DNA from: Rhizobium ecuadorense
GTDB lineage: Bacteria > Pseudomonadota > Alphaproteobacteria > Rhizobiales > Rhizobiaceae
DNA length: 64,000 nucleotides
Direction: 5' to 3'
NCBI RefSeq assembly: GCF_001187535.1
Contig: NZ_LFIO01001107.1
Location: 349,626-413,625 of the forward strand
Shown: positions 1-9,478 of the stretch, one piece after another
Layout of the letters: every line of letters begins with the position of its first letter
Position numbering within the stretch: position 1 is the first letter of the stretch
Made by a program: the position numbers and the translations under genes
Notes under the pieces: generated by a model
Databases searched by the model: none
Told to the model about the DNA's origin: nothing
What the model saw: the letters and a program-made list of their open reading frames with translations, nothing else

Positions 1-957
1 GTGGATGGCGGCGCGCTCGATATCAGGGGGATCGGTGAAGAGCTCCGCCGCAAAGGCCATGCCGAGGGCGGTACCTTCAGGCACGAAGACATAATGCCCA
101 AGCCCGCCGCCGAGGATTTTAAGACGGCTGTCGGGGAGCCGCGCATGCAGCCATGCCGAACATTCCTCGGCCGGTGCCGCCCTGTCGGCATCGCCGACCA
201 GAATGAGGGCGGGCGCGTCGACGGTTTTCAGGCTTTCCTCGCTGAAACCGAGAACGGACCGGCCCGGCGCGCACAGGAGTGCGGCCTTGATTCTGTCGTC
301 CCGGTAAGACGTCGACAGGCGCGACCATGAATCGCGAAACACGTCGCTGGTGCGAAGCAAGGTCGGGATATGATCGGCAAGGTCGGGAAATTCCCTCGGT
401 CCGCGCGCCCCGCCCGGCTTCATCCTGGATGGGTCGAACTGCGAAGACTGGGCGACGGCGCCGAGAAGCAGCATGACGCTGTAGGCTCCGGCCGAAAATC
501 CGGCCGCGAACACGCGGGTGGTATCGATATAAGAGGAGAGATCGCCGAGCCAGTCATCGCTGTGGTCGAGCATGAAGCTCAGATCCGGCGCCCGCTCCCA
601 AAGGCAGGCAAAGCCCTCGGCGCGATAAGGCTCGTTGCCGGTATTGCCGTGATGGTTGACGCCGAGCGCTGCAAATCCGCGATCGGCGAGCCGTCGCGCC
701 AGCCACTCCAATCCCGCCGCGGATCCGCCGGTGCCATGCGACAGCAGCACGAGGGGATAGGGCCGGGCCTGGGGCCGGATGGCTGCGTCGTGGGCGACGA
801 CCGCCTTCTTGAACCAGCTTCTTTCCGCCGTATCGTTTTCCCGCGCCGTATCGGCAGCGGGATACCACAGCGACCAACTGATGGGTCTGGGGCCGTTGGC
901 GTCCCAGTTCGACCTGTTGTGGTCGTAAAGGACGCCGTCACGGAAGCCGAGTTTCAT
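1..957 (-). CDS. Alpha/beta hydrolase, dienelactone-hydrolase-like (C-terminus outside window)
   Basis: The frame is open from an ATG at 957 to the window edge (319 residues, no stop), with GGAG about 10 bases upstream of the start. A SHGTGG oxyanion-type motif lies at residues 73-78. The nucleophile elbow GFSAGA gives Ser155; the likely acid is Asp256 (LVGDAD) and the likely base His288 (GLGHYVF). The order Ser-Asp-His is that of alpha/beta hydrolases, and the early SHG motif and length resemble predicted dienelactone hydrolases and PAF-acetylhydrolase-like enzymes. I see no clear signal peptide, so it is probably cytoplasmic. The substrate is unknown. The C-terminus continues to the left of the window. 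Confidence 0.8.
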   Translation of the reverse strand, partial: MKLGFRDGVLYDHNRSNWDANGPRPISWSLWYPAADTARENDTAERSWFKKAVVAHDAAIRPQARPYPLVLLSHGTGGSAAGLEWLARRLADRGFAALGVNHHGNTGNEPYRAEGFACLWERAPDLSFMLDHSDDWLGDLSSYIDTTRVFAAGFSAGAYSVMLLLGAVAQSSQFDPSRMKPGGARGPREFPDLADHIPTLLRTSDVFRDSWSRLSTSYRDDRIKAALLCAPGRSVLGFSEESLKTVDAPALILVGDADRAAPAEECSAWLHARLPDSRLKILGGGLGHYVFVPEGTALGMAFAAELFTDPPDIERAAIH

Positions 958-991
958 CTCTCCTGCTCCTTCCCGAACGATTCCCAGCGGT

Positions 992-1498
992 TCAATTCGT
1001 CGCTTTCTCGACGGTGATGTCGCCGAATTCGTCGATCAGCACGGTCCAGCCATCCGGCTCGGCATTGGGGTCGGTCTTCAGATAGATCGTGGCGAACAGG
1101 CCGGGCTGCTTGATGATGCCGTTCGAATTCTCGGGGCGGATATCGGTGATATAAGGCTTCAGGTCGCTGATCTCCTGCAGCTCGACGGTAGAGGCGATCG
1201 CCGGGCCGGTCTCGGTCTGGGCAATCTGCTGCAGGTAGACCTTTGAGGTCCTGTCTGCCTGGCGGACGGCAAAGAGCTTGTAGTACCCGTGGCGCTGAGC
1301 CTTTGCTTGCGAGTTGGCAACGCTCTCGGCGGCTGTCGGCGCCCGCTCGACATCAGGTGCGTTGCCGTCATCCTCCCAATACCCGGTGCTGGTCGCGAAA
1401 ATCACCGATGCCGGCAGGATGACGTCCTGCGCCGGCAAGGCTGCGGCCGACCATCCAATGAGGAAAGCGGTTGTCATCACTATCCGTCGCATTGCCAT
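992..1498 (-). CDS. Secreted hypothetical protein paired with nadK
   Basis: 168 residues. The first 23 form a signal peptide: Met-Arg-Arg, a hydrophobic stretch, then an ALPAQ cleavage region, so it is probably periplasmic. I do not recognise the family. The mature part is acidic in its first third and ends with a beta-rich segment containing DGWTVLIDEFGDI. The gene starts 4 bases after the nadK stop on the same strand, so the two are almost certainly cotranscribed. A second in-frame ATG two codons downstream could be the true start. No catalytic motif is visible. Confidence 0.75.
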   Translation of the reverse strand: MAMRRIVMTTAFLIGWSAAALPAQDVILPASVIFATSTGYWEDDGNAPDVERAPTAAESVANSQAKAQRHGYYKLFAVRQADRTSKVYLQQIAQTETGPAIASTVELQEISDLKPYITDIRPENSNGIIKQPGLFATIYLKTDPNAEPDGWTVLIDEFGDITVEKATN

Positions 1499-1502
1499 CG
1501 TC

Positions 1503-2276
1503 TCAATCCTTGAACTGCTCGGCGAGAATACGGTCGGACCAGGAGCGGTCGGGATCGGAAAGAATACGCGCCGTCATATGCTCCGACTGGGCAATGCGGA
1601 CATGCAGCACCGATTTCACCTCGGTATTGTCGGCCACCGCATTGACCGGCCGCTTCACCGGCTCGAGAACGTCGATATCGACGGTCACCTTGTTGGGCAG
1701 CAGTGCGCCCCGCCAGCGCCGCGGCCTGAAAGCGCTGACCGGCGTCATGGCGAGCAGCGGCGCCTCGAGCGGCAGGATCGGGCCATGAGCGGAAAGATTA
1801 TAGGCCGTCGAGCCGGCGGGGGTCGCCACCATCAGCCCGTCGCAGATCAGCTCCTCCAGGCGCACGCGCCCGTCCACCGTCACCCTCAGATTCGCCGCCT
1901 GATAGGACTGGCGGAAAAGATAGACCTCGTTGATGGCCAGCGCCGTCGAATTGGTGCCGTCGGCGTTGGCGGTCGTCATCTGCAACGGCCGGAAGACGTT
2001 TTCCACGGCGACGCAGATGCGCTCCTGAAGCTGTTCGCTGCGATAGTCGTTCATCAGAAAGCCGACCGAGCCGCGATTCATGCCGTAGACCAGCTTGCCG
2101 GAGTTCATGGTGTTGTGCAGCGTCTGCAGCATGAAACCGTCGCCGCCGAGCGCGACGATGACATCGGCATCGTCGGCCGGCACGTCGCCATAGATGCGAA
2201 TCAACTCCTCGCGCGCGGCGAGCGCCTCCGTCGTCGGCGAGGCGATAAAGGAAAGAGTCTGAAATGAACGGCCCAT
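1503..2276 (-). CDS. nadK: NAD kinase
   Basis: Phosphorylates NAD to NADP in the cytoplasm using ATP or polyphosphate. The 257-residue protein carries the diagnostic GGDG motif (residues 44-47, ALGGDGFML), an NE motif in AINEVYLFR, and the glycine-rich DGLMVATPAGSTAYN segment that completes the active site. The length fits short bacterial NAD kinases. It ends 4 bases before a secreted hypothetical gene, forming a two-gene unit. Confidence 0.95.
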   Translation of the reverse strand: MGRSFQTLSFIASPTTEALAAREELIRIYGDVPADDADVIVALGGDGFMLQTLHNTMNSGKLVYGMNRGSVGFLMNDYRSEQLQERICVAVENVFRPLQMTTANADGTNSTALAINEVYLFRQSYQAANLRVTVDGRVRLEELICDGLMVATPAGSTAYNLSAHGPILPLEAPLLAMTPVSAFRPRRWRGALLPNKVTVDIDVLEPVKRPVNAVADNTEVKSVLHVRIAQSEHMTARILSDPDRSWSDRILAEQFKD

Positions 2277-2394
2277 GCAATGCCCTTTGTGAAGCTGCTC
2301 TAGCTAACGGATAAAGGGCTGGCGCGACAAGGACGTTTTCTATCGCCAGGCGTTTGAGCGGCAGCCGACCTGTCCGCACAGACACGAATTTTCC

Positions 2395-2422
2395 TTTACA
2401 GAACCATAGAATCTGCTAGTTG
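2395..2422 (+). promoter_or_regulatory. Possible sigma-70 promoter of tRNA-Thr
   Basis: TTTACA (2395-2400) and TAGTTG (2417-2422), 16 bases apart, lie just upstream of the tRNA at 2433. The -10 match is weak, so the call rests mostly on position. Confidence 0.35.
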
Positions 2423-2432
2423 GGCACCTGTT

Positions 2433-2508
<76 letters not shown>

Positions 2509-2691
2509 TCTTTTTCCGCGTCATATCCCTGCCCAGACGATCGCTATGGTTCGACGTCGCTTCGCTCGATCGCACCGGCAGATTTTTCCAGCCATCGCAC
2601 ATCGCTTGATGAACCTTGTCTGAAGGGCTGCTTCAGCGCCAATTCAGCCGCGCCGGTTTAACTTCGCCTCATCATCAATGAGGAAGCAGCC

Positions 2692-3033
2692 ATGAAGCTC
2701 GCACATCTCTTTTTCGCCGCAACCATATCTGTCGGTGCGGCTTTGGCATCCGTCGCCCCGGCAACCGCCATGCCCGTCGACCGGCCGGCGGTGTCGGCCC
2801 AGGGCGATATCGTTCAAATTCGTGATGGCTGGCGCCATGATCGCGGCGGTGACGACCGTGGCTGGCGTGATGAGCGTGACGACCGCGGTTGGCGCCATCA
2901 GCGCGATTGGCGCCGGTCCGACTGGCGCGGTGATGACTGGCGCTGGCGCCGGTGGCGTGCCGAGCGTTGGCAGGAACGCCGTGAGTGGCGCCATCGCGAT
3001 CGTGACATGCCTTTCTGGCTCTACCGCGGCTGA
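2692..3033 (+). CDS. Small secreted Arg/Trp-rich protein
   Basis: 113 residues preceded by GAGGAAGCAGCC. Residues 1-26 form a signal peptide ending in an APATAMP-type cleavage region. The mature part is highly biased: eleven Trp and a large number of Arg and Asp, arranged as loose repeats of DRGWR and DWR. I know of no named family with this composition. The repeats could bind nucleic acid, polysaccharide or membrane lipid, but this is inference. A strong hairpin terminator follows, so the gene is a single transcription unit. Repeat-rich DNA keeps several other frames open here; signal peptide, ribosome binding site and terminator support this frame. Confidence 0.75.
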   Translation: MKLAHLFFAATISVGAALASVAPATAMPVDRPAVSAQGDIVQIRDGWRHDRGGDDRGWRDERDDRGWRHQRDWRRSDWRGDDWRWRRWRAERWQERREWRHRDRDMPFWLYRG

Positions 3034-3081
3034 CGCCAGCTGCTACAGCATCCATTGCGCGCCCGAGACGCGCGGCGAGAG

Positions 3082-3109
3082 AACGGCCCGGATCATCCGG
3101 GCCGTTTTT
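3082..3109 (+). terminator. Rho-independent terminator after the Arg/Trp-rich gene
   Basis: A 12-bp perfect stem (3082-3093 with 3095-3106, effective loop in the central bases) is followed by a T run. It sits 49 bases after the 2692..3033 stop and against the 3' end of the minus-strand small gene at 3109, so it may serve both. Confidence 0.8.
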
Positions 3110-3246
3110 CAATGACTGACGGGTTCGTTGACACTTGCCTCGAGCTTGTTGCCGTTGCCAGTCTGGCCGGCGCCCGACGGCGACAGGATTGCGATGCTGA
3201 GCACGGAGGCGACCATGAAGGCAACGACGGCAATCATTATGCGCAT
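3109..3246 (-). CDS. Small single-pass membrane peptide (45 aa)
   Basis: A 45-residue frame read directly from the minus strand, start ATG at 3246, TGA at 3109-3111, with GAGG upstream. Residues 3-22 are hydrophobic (MIAVVAFMVASVLSIAIL). The rest is short and polar, rich in Gly, Asn and Ser. It could be a membrane-anchored peptide or carry an uncleaved signal sequence. A second small membrane gene of similar plan lies 167 bases upstream on the same strand. No family recognised. Confidence 0.55.
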   Translation of the reverse strand: MRIMIAVVAFMVASVLSIAILSPSGAGQTGNGNKLEASVNEPVSH

Positions 3247-3308
3247 AGGCGTTCAATCCTCGTTCAGTGGGGATTAACGCACCATCGTCGTCCGCGTTCC
3301 TGTCGGGA

Positions 3309-3352
3309 CTAAAGCGCGCCGCATCGAATTTGATTCATGCTACGCGCTTTAG
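3309..3352. repeat. Palindromic intergenic repeat, 44 bp
   Basis: Perfect 10-bp arms CTAAAGCGCG (3309-3318) and CGCGCTTTAG (3343-3352) around a 24-base centre. The terminal halves of the repeats at 42771-42903 and 44576-44683 have the same arms and the same spacing with a different centre. This indicates one family of dispersed hairpin elements, of the type known in rhizobia as intergenic mosaic elements. Confidence 0.7.
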
Positions 3353-3412
3353 CCTTTTGTTTTTATGCATGTCGTTACTCCGGAACCGCTGCACACTTCC
3401 GGGCGACATGCA

Positions 3413-3571
3413 TTATTGCACCGTCCCCGGCGTCGCGGGGCCGGGCGCCGTCGGCGACAGCGGATCGGGCTGGTGGACCGGGTGCGAGGTGTCCACCCAG
3501 ATGATGCTGAGAATGATCCCGACGAAGACCGCGATGAAGAGGATACCGAAAATCAGCGGTCGAATAGCCAT
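3413..3571 (-). CDS. Small membrane protein with Pro-rich tail (52 aa)
   Basis: 52 residues from an ATG at 3571 to TAA at 3413-3415, with AGAAGGA about 14 bases upstream. Residues 5-25 form one membrane helix (LIFGILFIAVFVGIILSII). The remainder is a Pro/Thr/Gly tail (HPVHQPDPLSPTAPGP) likely to project into the periplasm. I do not recognise a family. The plan of helix plus short polar tail matches the neighbour at 3109..3246. Confidence 0.55.
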   Translation of the reverse strand: MAIRPLIFGILFIAVFVGIILSIIWVDTSHPVHQPDPLSPTAPGPATPGTVQ

Positions 3572-3777
3572 GATGGGGATCGTTCCTTCTTGCTTCCGAC
3601 CGGTCGTTGCGATCGGTCATCGCCCGATCATAGTGCTCCAGGAGGTCTTTCCAAGGCAAAATCGAATTTCTCCGGCATCGCGCGAGCCTTGCGTGGCTGT
3701 CGCAGGCATCCGTTTTCCATCTGTCGCAGCGGGTTGAACTGTGTCAGGGATGCCTGAAACAGTTGGGGACGGACGTC

Positions 3778-4512
3778 GTGAAACGCACGGTTAAAGCATC
3801 GGTCATTGTCGCGGCATTCGTCTCCTTCGCCGGAGCCTCGGAAAACGCGCGAGCTTTCGACAAGCCGACAAAAGTCGATGTGGTCGCACTGCCGAAGGAT
3901 GAGCTCAATCCCGATGCGAAACCGAAGATCACCTGCAACCGCTATCCCGCCTTCATGGTCAAGGAGGTCGATCTCGGCGAGGTCGGCGCCGACAAGCTGG
4001 CGCTGCTCGCTCCTGATGCGCCCTGTGAGCGCGCCGGCGCGCGCGAACGGGTGATCGCGGACGATACCGCCGGCTATCTCATGGGCGTCAGCGGCGGTTT
4101 CGTCCTTTTTCGTGCCGCGGACGGGTGGAACGGCGGGCTGCCTTTCGTCGTCTACGATGCGGCGACGGGCGAGCGGCTGCTCGACGATTCCCTGGCGGGC
4201 GACGATTTTGCCGCGATAAGGAGCGGGAAGGGGGAGCTGAGCCTCGATTTTCGTCGCGTCTACACGGCGTCCTGTTCGCTCTATCTGGAGCGTGCTGCCT
4301 GCGCGAAGACGATCGCCGCCGATACCGGTCTGTCGCAACTGCCGGATTGCACCGCCGCCTACAAGGCGGAAATCAGACGCAGCCCCGGCCATGCCGGCGA
4401 AATCGAGAAACTGCCGAGCGTGATCGTCTATCCTGTCGAACTGACTTATGCGGCTGGTGACACGGCGCGCCGGCCCTTGGAAGGAACGACGGTCTGCCGG
4501 ATACCGAGCTGA
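3778..4512 (+). CDS. Secreted hypothetical protein
   Basis: 244 residues from a GTG at 3778 preceded by GGGGACGG; an in-frame TTG at 3763 is a weaker alternative. The N-terminus (VKRTVKASVIVAAFVSFAGASENARAF) is a signal peptide, so the protein is probably periplasmic. The mature part has several Cys, including a C-x6-C pair in SCSLYLERAAC, suggesting disulfides. No enzymatic motif seen and no family recognised. It converges on the Inh-domain gene that ends 34 bases away on the other strand. Confidence 0.7.
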   Translation: MKRTVKASVIVAAFVSFAGASENARAFDKPTKVDVVALPKDELNPDAKPKITCNRYPAFMVKEVDLGEVGADKLALLAPDAPCERAGARERVIADDTAGYLMGVSGGFVLFRAADGWNGGLPFVVYDAATGERLLDDSLAGDDFAAIRSGKGELSLDFRRVYTASCSLYLERAACAKTIAADTGLSQLPDCTAAYKAEIRRSPGHAGEIEKLPSVIVYPVELTYAAGDTARRPLEGTTVCRIPS

Positions 4513-4546
4513 CCGGTGTGTTGGCGGATGCGCCGCTACTTTCGAA

Positions 4547-5239
4547 TCATTGACGCACGAGCGATAGCGGCTTGCCGCCTTCTTCCTTCGATTTGTCGAA
4601 ATTGCCGTCGGCGCGCATGTCGAAGCCAAGCGATGAGCCGTCACCGCCCAGCAGCGTCAGGCCGAAACCCTCGATATGCCAGACCGCGAGTTTCAGCCTG
4701 GCGACATTGGCGGCGCAGTCGCCGGATAGCGACAGCGGCGCATTGCCGTCCGCATCGGCATGGCCGTCGAGCGTCAGACCGCAGAGCCTTTCGCCGTCCG
4801 GTCTTTGCATCGTCCAGGTTCCGGCAAGGCCGCTGAAGCTCGGCAGGCGATCGATGCCGTCAGGGGCGGCGATCAGCAAAAGCGGCGTGCCGTCCTGCGT
4901 CTTCATCGGCGAGCCCTCGTTCTCGACGAAACGGGCGAGCACCTTGCGCGTCGCATCGATCAGGATGACGCCGCCATTGCCGTCGAAATTCCAGGCAGCG
5001 GCTTCGGCAAGAGCCGGCAGCGGCTTGGTGCAGGCGTCCTGGCCGGACAGCGAGTGACCGCCGATCGCCATGTCGGTTTCGAGCGTCATCCGGCATCCCG
5101 CGCGCCCGTCTTCCGGCGCGACGAGATAGGTTCCTGCCTGCGCCTTGAGAATATCGGCATCGATATCCTGTCCATGGGCCATGCCGCAAAAAAGCAACGC
5201 AGCTACCGGAGCCGCGAGCCGAAGGACGAAACGGGTCAT
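4547..5239 (-). CDS. AprI/Inh-type metalloprotease inhibitor-like protein with two domains
   Basis: 230 residues with AGAGGAA before the ATG. Residues 1-23 are a signal peptide (LLFCGMAHGQD). Two copies of the Inh beta-barrel pattern follow: residues about 34-125 starting AGTYLV with C49 and C70, and about 139-228 starting AGTWTM with C153 and C175, each pair positioned for a disulfide. Inh proteins of Pseudomonas and Erwinia block secreted serralysin-type metalloproteases in the periplasm and have one domain. No protease gene is adjacent, so the partner is unknown. Confidence 0.75.
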   Translation of the reverse strand: MTRFVLRLAAPVAALLFCGMAHGQDIDADILKAQAGTYLVAPEDGRAGCRMTLETDMAIGGHSLSGQDACTKPLPALAEAAAWNFDGNGGVILIDATRKVLARFVENEGSPMKTQDGTPLLLIAAPDGIDRLPSFSGLAGTWTMQRPDGERLCGLTLDGHADADGNAPLSLSGDCAANVARLKLAVWHIEGFGLTLLGGDGSSLGFDMRADGNFDKSKEEGGKPLSLVRQ

Positions 5240-5277
5240 GACAGTTCCTCTTTGTCGCAGGCCTGCCGCGGACCGGC

Positions 5278-6168
5278 CTATGCTTTCAAAAAGAGCCGCG
5301 CCGCATAAAGCGCGATTGCCGCAGCATTCGAAACGTTCAGCGATTTGATCGCGCCCGGCATGTCGAGACGGGCAAGCGCGGTAACGGTCTCGCGCGTCTT
5401 CTGCCTGAGCCCCTTGCCTTCGGAGCCGAGCACCAGCACCACCTTCTCACCCGAAAATGTGCCCTCGAGCGGCGCCGGCCCTTCCGAATCGAGGCCGATG
5501 GTGGAGAAGCCGAGCTTGTGCAGTTCACCGAGTGCATCGGCGAGATTGGTCACCTGTATATAAGGTATCAGTTCCAGCGCGCCGGAGGCGGATTTGGCGA
5601 GCACGCCTGACTCGGTCGGGCTATGTCTCTGAGTGGTGATAACGGCGCCGGCATTGAAGGCGACGGCCGAGCGCATGATCGCGCCGACATTGTGGGGATC
5701 GGTGACCTGGTCGAGGACGAGCAGGAGCGGGCTGTCCTTCAGGGCTTCGAGCCGGCGGACCGGCAGCGGCCGCGTTTCCAGCATGACGCCCTGATGGATC
5801 GCCTCGGGGCCGAGCACCTTGTCGATATCCTGCGGCGAGACGATCTCGAAGGGAATGCCGAGCGTTTCGGCGTCGACTTCGAGCCGCGCCAGCGCGTTCT
5901 GGGTCACGAAGAGCTTGATCTTCTTGCGCTCGGGATTGTCGAGGGCGGCGCGCACTGTATGCAGGCCGTAAAGATGCACCTGGTCTGGCGCCAGCGCCGG
6001 CGGCTTCCAATCGTCGCCGCCGCGCTTGCGCTTCTGCGGCTGAGGGGTCGGGATCTCGCCGCGTTCGCGCTTGGCGTCACGGTGGGCGCGCCGCAGCGTG
6101 GCGTAATGCGTATCCTTGGCCGATGGGTCTGTCGCGGCCGTGCCGCCGGGTTTTTTGTCTTTGCTCAT
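5278..6168 (-). CDS. rlmB: 23S rRNA 2'-O-ribose methyltransferase, TrmH/SpoU family
   Basis: 296 residues. After a basic low-complexity N-terminal tail of about 60 residues come the substrate-binding domain (VHLYGLHTVRAAL, 64-) and the SpoU catalytic domain with all three motifs: DQVTDPHNVGAIMRSA (about 153-168), LVLGSEGKGLR (245-255) and SLNVSNAAAIALY (276-288). This trefoil-knot family transfers a methyl group from SAM to a ribose in 23S rRNA. RlmB (G2251 in E. coli) is the closest fit; another SpoU specificity is possible. Confidence 0.88.
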   Translation of the reverse strand: MSKDKKPGGTAATDPSAKDTHYATLRRAHRDAKRERGEIPTPQPQKRKRGGDDWKPPALAPDQVHLYGLHTVRAALDNPERKKIKLFVTQNALARLEVDAETLGIPFEIVSPQDIDKVLGPEAIHQGVMLETRPLPVRRLEALKDSPLLLVLDQVTDPHNVGAIMRSAVAFNAGAVITTQRHSPTESGVLAKSASGALELIPYIQVTNLADALGELHKLGFSTIGLDSEGPAPLEGTFSGEKVVLVLGSEGKGLRQKTRETVTALARLDMPGAIKSLNVSNAAAIALYAARLFLKA

Positions 6169-6270
6169 GCGGCTTTATAGCCATGGCGCTCCCCGCCGCA
6201 TAGGCTTTCTTTCATATGCCGGCTTTCGGCGGCGAATGAAATTTTTCGTGTTTTTTCCGTAGTCATCGTG

Positions 6271-6299
6271 TTGACAGACTGAAATGCTCCGGTCATATA
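6271..6299 (+). promoter_or_regulatory. Strong sigma-70 promoter for the tRNA-Tyr/tRNA-Gly unit
   Basis: A perfect TTGACA (6271-6276) and CATATA (6294-6299) with the ideal 17-base spacer, 72 bases upstream of tRNA-Tyr. It could also read through both tRNAs into tuf, since I see no clear terminator between them. Confidence 0.75.
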
Positions 6300-6371
6300 C
6301 GCGGCGCAGACGACGGGCGGCAACGCTTCGAAGTCTGACAAACTTGGTCTTCTAGATCCGGACGAAAAACT

Positions 6372-6456
6372 GGAGAGATGCCCGAGTGGTTAAAGGGGAC
6401 GGACTGTAAATCCGTTGGCTCAGCCTACGTTGGTTCAAATCCAACTCTCTCCACCA
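6372..6456 (+). tRNA. tRNA-Tyr (anticodon GTA)
   Basis: 85 bases with paired acceptor arms GGAGAGA/TCTCTCC, an anticodon loop around GTA, a long variable arm as expected for bacterial tRNA-Tyr, and encoded CCA. It lies 24 bases before tRNA-Gly. Confidence 0.97.
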
Positions 6457-6480
6457 TTCGTCATCGGATCGGACCACCCC

Positions 6481-6554
6481 GCGGGTATAGCTCAATGGTA
6501 GAGCAGCAGCCTTCCAAGCTGAATACGCGGGTTCGATTCCCGCTACCCGCTCCA
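6481..6554 (+). tRNA. tRNA-Gly (anticodon TCC)
   Basis: 74 bases with perfect acceptor pairing GCGGGTA/TACCCGC, anticodon TCC, T-loop GGTTCGATTCC and encoded CCA. The order tRNA-Tyr, tRNA-Gly, tuf matches the tyrU-glyT-tufB order known in E. coli. Confidence 0.97.
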
Positions 6555-6817
6555 GTTCTTCCAAGCCCAATTCATGTGACCGGCACCGCGGCGATCATTC
6601 GGCATGCGGATGTTTTCCGAAGACGCCGGCGATAGCGCTCATCGACCGGCAGGCGAGGGCGCTCGGCGCCGGGCGCGGTAGCCCATCTCCGCCAGCCCAC
6701 GCGATTTTCTCCAAGGATTTCAGTGATTTTCGAGGGGGCTTCGGCGAATCACCTTGCAGGCGGCGAATTGTCCCCCATATGCGCTGTCACACCAAGAATG
6801 GCGTCTGCAATTAAGTC

Positions 6818-6846
6818 TTGCGCAATTTCGCCGAAAGCCTTAAACG
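6818..6846 (+). promoter_or_regulatory. Possible promoter in the 347-base tRNA-Gly to tuf gap
   Basis: The stretch 6555-6901 holds no gene I can support. TTGCGC (6818-6823) and TAAACG (6841-6846) lie 17 bases apart and 55 bases before the tuf start, a plausible tuf-specific promoter. The match is moderate. Confidence 0.35.
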
Positions 6847-6901
6847 GCGGCACTAAACCGGTTCGCCGGGGCCCACCATTTCGTTCACAGGAAGCATTCA
6901 A

Positions 6902-8077
<1,176 letters not shown>

Positions 8078-8101
8078 TCCTGGGATTACCCGAAATTCAG
8101 G

Positions 8102-8132
8102 AAAAACCCCGCTGGAAACGGCGGGGTTTTTT
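8102..8132 (+). terminator. Rho-independent terminator of tuf copy 1
   Basis: The stem AAAAACCCCGC (8102-8112) pairs with GCGGGGTTTTTT (8121-8132) and is followed by more T. It lies 24 bases after the tuf stop. Confidence 0.9.
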
Positions 8133-8281
8133 CGTTTTGATGCCTGTTTGAGGGTTTAACAGGTGTTGTAAAAATATCGTTAAATTCGCCCGTCACAGTA
8201 TTTTGTTCATCTCACATTCAGAAACCGGTTGTGATTGGTTCATTTTAGTCCAGACTCCTTCATGCAAAGAGGAGAGCCCGG

Positions 8282-8416
8282 ATGATTCCAAAGGCCACGT
8301 TCGTTGCGACGATATTCGCAATGTATGTTTTCACGATGTTTTTCATTGCAGCCATCCCGCAGGAGGTTGTTCAGGCAGCCGGCGTGCAGATCGGCGACGT
8401 GAGCGTCGTTAAGTAA
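8282..8416 (+). CDS. Small membrane peptide (44 aa)
   Basis: A 44-residue frame from an ATG at 8282 with a strong ribosome binding site (GAGGAG, 8269-8274 region). Residues 6-25 are hydrophobic (TFVATIFAMYVFTMFFIAAI), followed by a short tail with Gln, Val and Asp. It resembles the other single-helix peptides in this window only in plan. It sits alone between the tuf terminator and the epimerase gene, in a segment that interrupts the usual tuf to secE order. No family recognised. Confidence 0.6.
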   Translation: MIPKATFVATIFAMYVFTMFFIAAIPQEVVQAAGVQIGDVSVVK

Positions 8417-8584
8417 CGATTTAGCAGTTTGCCGCAGGCTTCTGCGGTGATCGGAAATGATCGGCCATGTGCCCTGATAGGGTGCACCTGGCGACGCGAG
8501 GGTGAACCCTTGCAGGACGCTCGCTTGCTCTTCGCGCGGAAGCGTCTAACTATGCCTCCGATTTGATGACGCGGAGGACATTCC

Positions 8585-9478
8585 ATGAAGAAGCGAATTC
8601 TGTTCACGGGCGGTTCGGGCAAGGCCGGTCGCCATACCGTGCCATGGCTCATCAATGCCGGTTACGAGGTTCACAATCTCGATCTCGTGCCGCTGGACAG
8701 TCCCGGCGTCACCAATCTCATTGCCGATATCACCGACAGCGGTCAGGTTTTCAACGCGCTGTCGATGCACCGCGATTTTCCCGATCTCGATGCGGGCAGG
8801 GGCGTGCAGCCCTTTGATGCCGTCGTGCATTTCGCCGCCATCCCTCGCATCCTGATCAAACCGGACAATGAGACTTTCCGCATCAACACGATGGGTACTT
8901 ATAATGTCATCGAGGCGGCGGTGAAGCTCGGCATCAGGAAGATTATCGTCGCATCGAGCGAAACGACCTACGGCGTCTGCTTCGCCGAAGGCCATCGCGA
9001 TTTCCACCAGTTCCCGCTGGAGGAAGACTACGACGTCAATCCGATGGATTCCTACGGGCTTTCCAAGGTGGTCAACGAAAAGACCGCCCGCGCCTTTGCC
9101 GAACGGTCGGGTTTCGACATCTATGCGCTGCGAATCGGCAACGTCATCGAGCCGCACGAATATGAGCGTTTCCCCACCTATTTCGCCAATCCCGAGATGC
9201 GCAAGCGCATCGCCTGGAGCTATATCGACGCCCGTGATCTCGGGCAGATCTGCCATCTCTGCATCGAAAAGGACGGTCTCGGCTACCAGGTCTTCAACGC
9301 AGCCAACGACACGGTCTCGGCCAACACGCCGTCGAAGGAGCTTGCGAAGCGATTTTATCCGAACGTGCCCTTCACGCGCGAGATCGGCGAATATGAAGGC
9401 CTGCTCTCCAACCGCAAGATTCGCGAGGTGCTGGGGTTCAAGGAGGAGCACGATTGGCGTAAATATGTGAACGTCTGA
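8585..9478 (+). CDS. NAD-dependent epimerase/dehydratase (extended SDR)
   Basis: 297 residues. The N-terminal Rossmann fold has TGGSGKAG (8-15), and the catalytic pair Tyr157/Lys161 sits in SYGLSK with Ser at about 124-125. These mark the extended short-chain dehydrogenase family acting on nucleotide sugars or related sugars, such as UDP-glucose 4-epimerase or uronate dehydrogenase. The protein is shorter than GalE, so the exact substrate cannot be fixed. It lies within the tuf-to-secE interval but has no functional link to translation. Confidence 0.85.
   Translation: MKKRILFTGGSGKAGRHTVPWLINAGYEVHNLDLVPLDSPGVTNLIADITDSGQVFNALSMHRDFPDLDAGRGVQPFDAVVHFAAIPRILIKPDNETFRINTMGTYNVIEAAVKLGIRKIIVASSETTYGVCFAEGHRDFHQFPLEEDYDVNPMDSYGLSKVVNEKTARAFAERSGFDIYALRIGNVIEPHEYERFPTYFANPEMRKRIAWSYIDARDLGQICHLCIEKDGLGYQVFNAANDTVSANTPSKELAKRFYPNVPFTREIGEYEGLLSNRKIREVLGFKEEHDWRKYVNV

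Noticed and set aside
1..1017. Plus-strand frames of 109 and 215 codons
   Set aside because: They lie antisense to the alpha/beta hydrolase, which has a catalytic triad and binding site.
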